From Solobacterium sp. (GTDB lineage: Bacteria; Bacillota_I; Bacilli_A; Erysipelotrichales; Erysipelotrichaceae), in contig JAFWEW010000022.1 in the NCBI GenBank assembly GCA_017512725.1, positions 1 to 64,000 on the forward strand: a stretch of DNA of 64,000 nucleotides. The letters run 5' to 3'. Under the pieces are notes generated by a model that was not told the DNA's origin, made no database searches, and was given only the letters and a program-made list of their open reading frames with translations. Of the stretch, positions 17,443 to 23,237 are shown piece by piece; within the stretch, counting starts at the first letter, position 1, and every line of letters begins with the position of its first letter. A program made the position numbers and the translations under genes.

Positions 17443-17976
17443 ATGCTAATTCTACCACGTGATGTTTCAAATAACGTGAAGGGGCTGACGGTCTGGGCGA
17501 TCTTCTCCATGGTGCTCGACGCCCTGCCGTTTTTCGTATTCGGCTCACTGAAAGAAAACTATACCGGCATTCTGAATCAGCATCCGCTTGCCCTGTGCTG
17601 CTGCCTTCTGCCGGTACTGGCATATATGTGCACGGCTTTTTATATGGCATATTCTGCTCATTATCCGAAAACAGCTGCACGGACGGAGGTGCTGTGGATG
17701 CTTGGGATCACAGCTGCGCTGATGATCACGCCCTATCATGCACAGGAGGATTTCTGGTCCGGCCTTCATGTACTCCTGGGCCTGGCGGCATTTCTGAATC
17801 TGAACCGTCTGCTGTTCAAACTGTTTGTCTTTCATCCAAAAGCCTTCCGCATCTATTGTGCAGGTACCGTTCCTGCTTTTCTGCTTGCGCTCAGCGCACT
17901 TTCCATCAGCGGTCCTTCGGAACTTGTCTACTCCGAGACAATCTGTCTTGCGCTGCTTTCCGCCAATCTTCAATAA
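17443..17976 (+). CDS. Unknown integral membrane protein
   Basis: Protein of 177 residues with about five hydrophobic segments, probably all membrane-spanning, and several Cys in the second one (LCCCLLPVLAY). I do not recognise the family. It is transcribed away from the aromatic operon from an overlapping promoter and appears leaderless: there is no Shine-Dalgarno sequence and TATAAT lies 6 bases before the ATG. It is convergent with the Lys/Ala-rich protein gene. Nothing in the sequence suggests a transported substrate. Confidence 0.7.
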   Translation: MLILPRDVSNNVKGLTVWAIFSMVLDALPFFVFGSLKENYTGILNQHPLALCCCLLPVLAYMCTAFYMAYSAHYPKTAARTEVLWMLGITAALMITPYHAQEDFWSGLHVLLGLAAFLNLNRLLFKLFVFHPKAFRIYCAGTVPAFLLALSALSISGPSELVYSETICLALLSANLQ

Positions 17977-17978
17977 TG

Positions 17979-18005
17979 AAAAAACGGGCCGCCTGAGACG
18001 GTCCG
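17979..18005 (-). terminator. Terminator of the Lys/Ala-rich protein gene
   Basis: CGGGCCG at 17985-17991 faces CGGTCCG at 17999-18005 with one imperfect pair. On the minus strand six T follow. Confidence 0.6.
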
Positions 18006-18025
18006 CAATTCATATAATGATCAAC

Positions 18026-18529
18026 TTAGCCGTTAACTTCGCTGTACTTTCTGCGCTCTTCACTGAGGTTATCGCAGTAGTAGCGAACCGTCAGCTTTGT
18101 GCTTGCCTTCTCGGACTCAACGATGAAGGTATCACCTTCCAGCATGGAATCGAGCATCGCTTCGGTAACAGTCTTGATGTTGTTGACTCCTGCTTCAAGC
18201 TCTGTCATGAGATCACCGGCATTAACTTCGATGTAGAGCCAGTTCATGTTGTGAGCTTCCCACTTCTTCCAGTTGATGACGTCCTTGTATTCCTGGACAC
18301 CCTTCTTGGCAACTGCCGGCTTCTTTGCGGCAGGCTTCTTCGCGGCAGCTTTCTTGACAGCTGTTGCAGCGACTGCCTTGGCAGCTTCTTTCTTTACTTC
18401 CTTTTTGACAGCAGCTTTTGCCTCAGCCTTTACTTCAGCTTTTTTCACTTCTGCTGCTTTTTTTACAACTGTCTTCTTGGCAGCTGTAACTTTCGGTTCT
18501 GCCTTTGCTGTTGCTTTCTTTGCGACCAT
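18026..18529 (-). CDS. Lys/Ala-rich, histone H1-like protein with a C-terminal unknown domain
   Basis: Protein of 167 residues in two parts. Residues 1 to about 76 consist almost only of Lys, Ala, Val and Glu in irregular KKA/AAK repeats like bacterial H1-type tails. The last 90 residues form a compact, non-repetitive domain with several aromatic residues (NWKKWEAHNMNWLYIEV, TVRYYCDNL) that I cannot assign. A strong AGGAGG lies 8 bases before the ATG and a good promoter is present, so high expression is likely. The tail suggests binding to DNA or RNA; this is inference. It is monocistronic with its own terminator. Confidence 0.75.
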   Translation of the reverse strand: MVAKKATAKAEPKVTAAKKTVVKKAAEVKKAEVKAEAKAAVKKEVKKEAAKAVAATAVKKAAAKKPAAKKPAVAKKGVQEYKDVINWKKWEAHNMNWLYIEVNAGDLMTELEAGVNNIKTVTEAMLDSMLEGDTFIVESEKASTKLTVRYYCDNLSEERRKYSEVNG

Positions 18530-18574
18530 GTTTCTTTCCTCCTAAATCAAATCTATCCTTTTCAAACATTAGTG

Positions 18575-18601
18575 ATTATAGCACTTTTTAACGCATGTTA
18601 A
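18575..18601 (-). promoter_or_regulatory. Promoter of the Lys/Ala-rich protein gene
   Basis: On the minus strand TTAACA (18601-18596), a 15-base spacer and TATAAT (18580-18575). The transcript would begin about 40 bases before the start codon. Confidence 0.55.
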
Positions 18602-18723
18602 GCCTATTTATGCCTTTTTTATGCGGTTTTTTGAAAATGACAGCGCATACATTTCCGGTTTTCGCACTTCTTTTTACGGAAACGGTGTTTTCACGTATAC
18701 TACTCATAGAACAGTTTGTTCCT

Positions 18724-20190
18724 ATGATTACAGACAAAAACGGAATGAAACAGATTGAAGAGGAATCTGGCATACCGGTAACCGATCTGATGGAACAGGT
18801 CGGAGAAGCGATTGCGGCACAGCTGCGCGCGGCTCTTGAACCGGGCTCTAAGATCCTCATTCTGTGCGGAAAAGGAAATAATGGCGGTGATGGATTTGTC
18901 GTATGCCGTCTGCTGGCAAAAGCATATCAATGCCGCGTTTTTCTGTGCGACGGCAAACCGGTCTCAAAGGAAGCACGGCACGCATACCGCAGACTGCCGA
19001 AAAAGGCTGCCCTGGACGCAGACAGCCTTCCGGAGGTATTGAAAGAGGCCGATCTCGTACTGGACTGTGTTTATGGTTTTGGATTCCACGGAAGTCTGGA
19101 TCCGGAAATGAAATCCCTGTTTTCCATGGTGAACCGCTGTGCGAAAACGATCTGGAGCGTGGATATCAACAGCGGCTGTGAATGTGACAGTGCCGCCTGT
19201 GATTCGGATGCGATCCAGTCGGATGTCACGCTTGCCATCGACTGTTTCAAACCATTCCATATGCTGCGGAAAGAACATGGGAAATTCCGCAAAGTTGTCC
19301 TTCTTGATCTGCACCTCCCCCATCCGGAAACCAGCCGGTTCCGGGAGATGAACGAAGATCTCTTTTTCGCTTCCTTTCCAAAGAAAGCAGAAAATGCCTA
19401 CAAGGGAACCTTTGGCAAGACTCTGCTCGTCGGAGGATGCTATGGGATGGCCGGAGCACTTGGACTGAATCTGCTCGGTGCCCGCACCGTCGGGGCTCCA
19501 TACATTCAGGCAGCGGTGCCGGAAGAAGTCTATCAGGTCGTCGCTTCCTACTGCATGACACCGGTATTTCATCCGTTTGGATCTCATACCTGGTATGAAG
19601 TAATCGAACCGCTGATCAATACTTCCCAGGCAATCGGATTCGGCAGCGGCGCTGCCTACATGCATCACAAAGAAGATATCCTCGATCTGATTCTGCAGGA
19701 AGCCCGGGTCCCTGTCGTTCTGGATGCCGAAGCACTGCGTCTGCTGCGCCAGAACATGTATGTTCTCCGGTTCGCAAAGGCACCGGTCGTCATTACCCCG
19801 CATATCAGTGAATTCTCGGCGATCTCCGGTCTGCCGGTATCCGTGATCCGTGATCAGAAGATCAATTCCGCTTCTGCATTTGCAAGGGATTATAAGGTAA
19901 TCGTTGTTCTCAAAGGGCCGAATACCGTCATTGCCTTCCCCAACGGAGAGTTCTATATCAACCAGACCGGCAATCAGGCACTTGCTCAGGCCGGTGCCGG
20001 CGATCTTCTGGCAGGCATCCTGACCGGTCTGCTCACAATGACCTGTGATGTGTATACAGCTGTGTGCATGGGCGTATGGCTCCATGGTCATCTTGCCGAT
20101 CTTGGCATCCGGAAACAGTCGGTTCAGGGGTTCCGGCTGGAAACTTATCCGGAACTGATGGATGAACTGTTCAAAAAACATGGACTGTAA
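18724..20190 (+). CDS. nnr: Bifunctional NAD(P)H-hydrate epimerase/dehydratase
   Basis: Metabolite repair enzyme of 488 residues that restores damaged NAD(P)H hydrates. The N-terminal YjeF_N epimerase domain (about 1-210) has the GKGNNGGDGFV loop. The C-terminal ribokinase-like ADP-dependent dehydratase domain (about 225-488) has the catalytic AGAGDLLAG motif. The start at 18724 gives the normal N-terminus (MITDKNGMKQIEEESGIP). Open codons upstream are ignored. There is no Shine-Dalgarno sequence, and TATACT lies at 18696-18701, so the 5' leader would be only about 16 bases. It is followed by a very strong terminator. Confidence 0.92.
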   Translation: MITDKNGMKQIEEESGIPVTDLMEQVGEAIAAQLRAALEPGSKILILCGKGNNGGDGFVVCRLLAKAYQCRVFLCDGKPVSKEARHAYRRLPKKAALDADSLPEVLKEADLVLDCVYGFGFHGSLDPEMKSLFSMVNRCAKTIWSVDINSGCECDSAACDSDAIQSDVTLAIDCFKPFHMLRKEHGKFRKVVLLDLHLPHPETSRFREMNEDLFFASFPKKAENAYKGTFGKTLLVGGCYGMAGALGLNLLGARTVGAPYIQAAVPEEVYQVVASYCMTPVFHPFGSHTWYEVIEPLINTSQAIGFGSGAAYMHHKEDILDLILQEARVPVVLDAEALRLLRQNMYVLRFAKAPVVITPHISEFSAISGLPVSVIRDQKINSASAFARDYKVIVVLKGPNTVIAFPNGEFYINQTGNQALAQAGAGDLLAGILTGLLTMTCDVYTAVCMGVWLHGHLADLGIRKQSVQGFRLETYPELMDELFKKHGL

Positions 20191-20220
20191 GTGTTCTTTC
20201 CACCAATAACCAAAAAATCT

Positions 20221-20286
20221 AAAAGGTGCTGTAGGAATCCAATGATCTGAACGGTTCAGATCATTGGAGGAGTTACAGCACCTTTT
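20221..20286. terminator. Long bidirectional terminator between nnr and tRNA-Leu
   Basis: The outer stem AAAAGGTGCTGTA (20221-20233) pairs with TACAGCACCTTTT (20274-20286). The inner stem of 15 bases at 20238-20252 pairs with 20254-20268. It ends both nnr and the convergent tRNA-Leu transcript. Confidence 0.85.
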
Positions 20287-20298
20287 ACATAGATATCG

Positions 20299-20382
20299 TG
20301 CCCCAGGCCGGACTCGAACCGGCACGGCATCGCTGCCGGGGGATTTTGAGTCCCCTACGTCTACCAATTCCATCACTAGGGC
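20299..20382 (-). tRNA. tRNA-Leu(CAA)
   Basis: An 84-base class II tRNA. The acceptor stem GCCCTAG pairs with CTGGGGC with one G-U pair. The anticodon loop is CTCAAAA with anticodon CAA, the long variable arm is CGGC/GCCG, and the T arm is GCCGG-TTCGAGT-CCGGC. The discriminator is A and the CCA end is not encoded. It decodes UUG. Confidence 0.95.
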
Positions 20383-20582
20383 GCAAGCGCGATTCTTATT
20401 TTAGTATGCAGAAGTTCGGTTTGCAATAATCACCGGGAGGAAGCCGGTGTGTCTCTGCCGCACAGTCTGGATCATTTTCCAAAAAAAGTACAGATAGTTG
20501 TACAAGCTTGAAAAAACTAACCTTAAATAAGTGTTAAGATATATATAACTTTGAGTTTTAAAATTCCGGGGGTTCATCATAT

Positions 20583-21758
20583 ATGCTGAAGGAAATCATT
20601 AAGCACCTGAAAAATACACAGTGTTTTGCGAAATACAAACTGAAAGTATCGGAGTATAACGCCGATGCGCTTGGTATTTTTCTTATCATGGGTCTGTTTG
20701 TTTCCGTACTGGCTGTCATTCTTGAACTTGTGCTTCTGCGGACACCGGATTTCTTGTTTGTCATCCTTCTGGCGGTCTATTTCTTTATTGCATATCTGAT
20801 CTACCGCAAGAATATTCATGACGCAGTCGACTCCTCCGTCATCTGGCTGTACGTTGCCCAGGCTCCGGTTATGATCCTTGGAATCATCATGGGAACAGCG
20901 ATCAATCCGGATGTGAAAGCTTTTTCCATTATCCTGTTTTTGCTGTCTCTTCCGCTCTTTATTCTCGATAAGCCGAAACGCGTATTGCTATATATCGCAG
21001 CGGTTGCCGTGTGCTTCATTATCGTCGATACGCGGTACAAAACCGGTGAGCTTCTGTTCCATGATATCCTGCATATTGTTCTTGCCGCCTTTGTCTCTTC
21101 TGCATCCGTAATATTTGTTCTGAATGACCGCATTGAAAACGTCGAGAAATCACAGATGTTCCTGACGGACAGCGAGCACGATCCGCTTACCGGAATCTAC
21201 AATCGCCGCGGCGGAGAAGAAAAAATCCGCGAATGCATTGATGAAGGTATCGGCGGCACACTGATCCTGATCGACATTGATGACTTCAAGCATGTCAACG
21301 ATACTTACGGGCATACGATGGGCGATGAAGTTCTGAGTGCGGTGTCCATGACCCTTTCCAGTTCGTTCCGTTCAAGCGATGTTGTTATGCGGATCGGCGG
21401 TGACGAATTTGTAGTCTATGCGCCGGGTCTTCTGAATTACTTCTTCATCGACGGAAAGCTTCAGCAGCTCAACGCAAAAATGCGGGAAATCACCTGCTCT
21501 GCCGGCAAGGACAACATTACCGTCAGTATGGGTGCGGTCATCAATGACGGTTCCTATCCGGATTATGAATCCATGTTCAACGAAGCCGATGCTCTGCTGT
21601 ATGAAATGAAACGAAACGGGAAAAACGGGTTCCGTCTTCAGGACCGCAGCTATACCGAAATACAGGCAAAAGCACAGAAACGGCTGGATGAAGCCGCAAA
21701 GGCAAGAGAGGAACGGGAAGCCGCATCCGAAGCCGAAGAAGCAAAATACAAGCACTGA
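20583..21758 (+). CDS. Membrane-bound diguanylate cyclase (GGDEF)
   Basis: Protein of 391 residues. About six hydrophobic segments occupy residues 28-185, followed by a GGDEF domain with DPLTGIYNRRG, DIDDFKHVND and the intact active site RIGGDEFVVY, so c-di-GMP synthesis from two GTP is expected. A charged, Ala/Glu-rich helical tail follows the domain. There is no EAL domain and no second c-di-GMP gene in the window, so the effector is unknown. GGGGG stands about 13 bases before the ATG, and the preceding 200 bases up to the tRNA hold A/T-rich promoter-like sequence. It has its own terminator. Confidence 0.9.
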   Translation: MLKEIIKHLKNTQCFAKYKLKVSEYNADALGIFLIMGLFVSVLAVILELVLLRTPDFLFVILLAVYFFIAYLIYRKNIHDAVDSSVIWLYVAQAPVMILGIIMGTAINPDVKAFSIILFLLSLPLFILDKPKRVLLYIAAVAVCFIIVDTRYKTGELLFHDILHIVLAAFVSSASVIFVLNDRIENVEKSQMFLTDSEHDPLTGIYNRRGGEEKIRECIDEGIGGTLILIDIDDFKHVNDTYGHTMGDEVLSAVSMTLSSSFRSSDVVMRIGGDEFVVYAPGLLNYFFIDGKLQQLNAKMREITCSAGKDNITVSMGAVINDGSYPDYESMFNEADALLYEMKRNGKNGFRLQDRSYTEIQAKAQKRLDEAAKAREEREAASEAEEAKYKH

Positions 21759-21786
21759 AGAGCTGAATCTGCAGCTCTTTTTTCAT
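21758..21786 (+). terminator. Terminator of the diguanylate cyclase gene
   Basis: AAGAGCTG (21758-21765) pairs with CAGCTCTT (21772-21779), followed by a run of T. It overlaps the end of the convergent ArdC-like gene. Confidence 0.8.
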
Positions 21787-22625
21787 GCCCAAAGTGTCCG
21801 ATCCTCAAACCGGTCCGTTTTTGTTTCAAAACGCCGGAGAATGTCGAGGTCCCGAATCATGTCGGAGCTGGCACGATGGATCCGTTCCATGGATCCCCGC
21901 AGTTCCTTCAGTTCCGCAGAGGATGAAAAACCGGCAAGATACCCAAAGGAATAGGAACTGGTGTCGAGACCGTAATGACTGCAGATAATGTATGCAGTAC
22001 TTTCGGCTTCGATTTCTTTCTGGGCACGGGAAAGAGCTGCCGGTTCTTCTGTTTCACTGTGCAGCTTTGCATGAGCTACCTCATGGGCCAATGTTTTTAC
22101 GGTCTGAAGCTGTGTCATATCGGTGCGGAGAACGATTTCCTGTTTCTTCTTTGAGTAATAACCATGTGCATTCCCTTTGATCGCATCAAACCGGACCGGA
22201 ACCGGGGATATCTGTTCCAGCTGTTCAATAAATTCCTCATAATCTTCTACCGTCCCTTCCAGCCGGTCATCCATGTAGGACGGAAGCGGTTTGCCGATTG
22301 TCTGACTTACATCAAATACACTGATCATCCGGAAGCCAACCGATTGCGGTTCTTCCTCCTCTTCCTTCTTCTTTTTTCTTCGGATCGGAGCCAGTATCCG
22401 GATCCCCCGTTCCCCTTTTCGGACACTTCGTTCAAAGTTCCTGCGCCATGCCTGATAGCCGGCTACCAGTGTCGCATCCGGTCTCTGCTGATAAATCAGG
22501 ATACAGTTATTGAGACTGTAGCTGGGAAACCTGGACATTGTTTTCAGATAGTTCTGGTAGCGGTCCGACTGATAAACATCTCTGATTCCGTCTTCAATGG
22601 ACTGGTATATCTCGTAAAAGTTCAT
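21783..22625 (-). CDS. ArdC-like ssDNA-binding domain plus zincin metalloprotease
   Basis: Protein of 280 residues. The N-terminal third resembles the ArdC/LtrC N-terminal domain (LNNCILIYQQRPDATLVAGY, W.R..RKGERGI), known as an ssDNA-binding module of plasmids and conjugative elements. A Lys/Glu-rich hinge (RRKKKKEEEEEP) follows. The C-terminal part has the zinc motif TLAHEVAHAKLH with a downstream Glu-rich helix (EIEAESTAYI) as in ImmA/IrrE-type peptidases. ATG 22625 follows AGGAGGG by 7 bases. The usual mobile-element partners (relaxase, integrase, single-strand binding protein) are absent nearby, so it appears to be an orphan or domesticated copy. Confidence 0.82.
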   Translation of the reverse strand: MNFYEIYQSIEDGIRDVYQSDRYQNYLKTMSRFPSYSLNNCILIYQQRPDATLVAGYQAWRRNFERSVRKGERGIRILAPIRRKKKKEEEEEPQSVGFRMISVFDVSQTIGKPLPSYMDDRLEGTVEDYEEFIEQLEQISPVPVRFDAIKGNAHGYYSKKKQEIVLRTDMTQLQTVKTLAHEVAHAKLHSETEEPAALSRAQKEIEAESTAYIICSHYGLDTSSYSFGYLAGFSSSAELKELRGSMERIHRASSDMIRDLDILRRFETKTDRFEDRTLWA

Positions 22626-22697
22626 ATTGGAACCCTCCTGATATACTCTTAGTGTCCAAATCGAATATTCCTCCAAAATATACGAAACCGTTAAACG

Positions 22698-22706
22698 TGT
22701 TATAAT
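22698..22706 (+). promoter_or_regulatory. Extended -10 promoter of the FakA C-terminal-like gene
   Basis: TGT directly precedes TATAAT (22701-22706), an extended -10. The start codon follows 27 bases later with AAAGGAG in between. Confidence 0.55.
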
Positions 22707-22733
22707 CCAATCGGCTGAAAGGAGATTCCATCT

Positions 22734-22991
22734 ATGGAACAGTTAGAATTCAAATTTGATACCCAGCTTCTGATCGACGGTCACGATCTCGATGAAGATG
22801 TGATCCACGATTATATTCTTGAGCATTTCAAGGGCGACTGTCTGCTGGTAGTCGGAGATGACACTCTGATCAAGATTCACTTTCACACCAATGAACCGTG
22901 GCAGATCCTCGAATACGGTCAGTCGATCGGTGATATCTATGATGTTGTCGTAGAAAACATGCAGAGACAGGAAGAAGGCTTAAAAGGTTAA
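22734..22991 (+). CDS. Small protein resembling the C-terminal domain of FakA/DAK2 kinases
   Basis: Protein of 85 residues with a good ribosome binding site (GGAG about 9 bases upstream). The stretch LLVVGDDTLIKIHFHTNEP followed by ILEYGQSIGDI and VVVENMQRQ matches the conserved end of fatty-acid kinase FakA-type proteins, where the core is GDSLVVVGDD..KVHVHT. Here it stands alone, without the N-terminal DAK2 kinase domain, from its own promoter to its own terminator. It could be a regulatory or lipid-carrier-binding subunit for a kinase encoded elsewhere; that is inference. The family assignment is from motif recall only. Confidence 0.65.
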   Translation: MEQLEFKFDTQLLIDGHDLDEDVIHDYILEHFKGDCLLVVGDDTLIKIHFHTNEPWQILEYGQSIGDIYDVVVENMQRQEEGLKG

Positions 22992-23050
22992 TATTTGATT
23001 CACCTTTCTGTCTGCTGATAAAACGAGCAGAAACTCTACTGAAGCGAAAT

Positions 23051-23094
23051 ACAGAGAATGACTCCGATTAAATCGGACAGCGTTCTCTGTTTTT
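23051..23094 (+). terminator. Terminator of the FakA C-terminal-like gene
   Basis: ACAGAGAA (23051-23058) pairs with TTCTCTGT (23083-23090) and CCGATT (23064-23069) with AATCGG (23071-23076). T-rich sequence follows. Confidence 0.8.
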
Positions 23095-23181
23095 CTTTTG
23101 CTCAGTACCAGAATGACAGGCAGGCATTACAAAGCACGGGACGGAATGATTCTTTACCACTGGAAACACCGCTTACAAAGG

Positions 23182-23226
23182 AAAAGACCTTCCGCAGTCA
23201 CATCGTTTGCAGAAGGCCTCGTCTTT
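23182..23226 (-). terminator. Terminator of the NRPS gene
   Basis: On the minus strand GCCTTC and GAAGG form the core stem and the structure is followed by TCTTTTCC, directly after the NRPS stop codon. The stem is interrupted, so efficiency is uncertain. Confidence 0.55.
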
Positions 23227-23237
23227 CAATTCATCGG

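Noticed and set aside
18964-20376. Long open frame of about 470 codons on the minus strand opposite nnr and tRNA-Leu
   Set aside because: It is antisense to a gene with intact family motifs and runs into a tRNA; no motif or ribosome binding site of its own.
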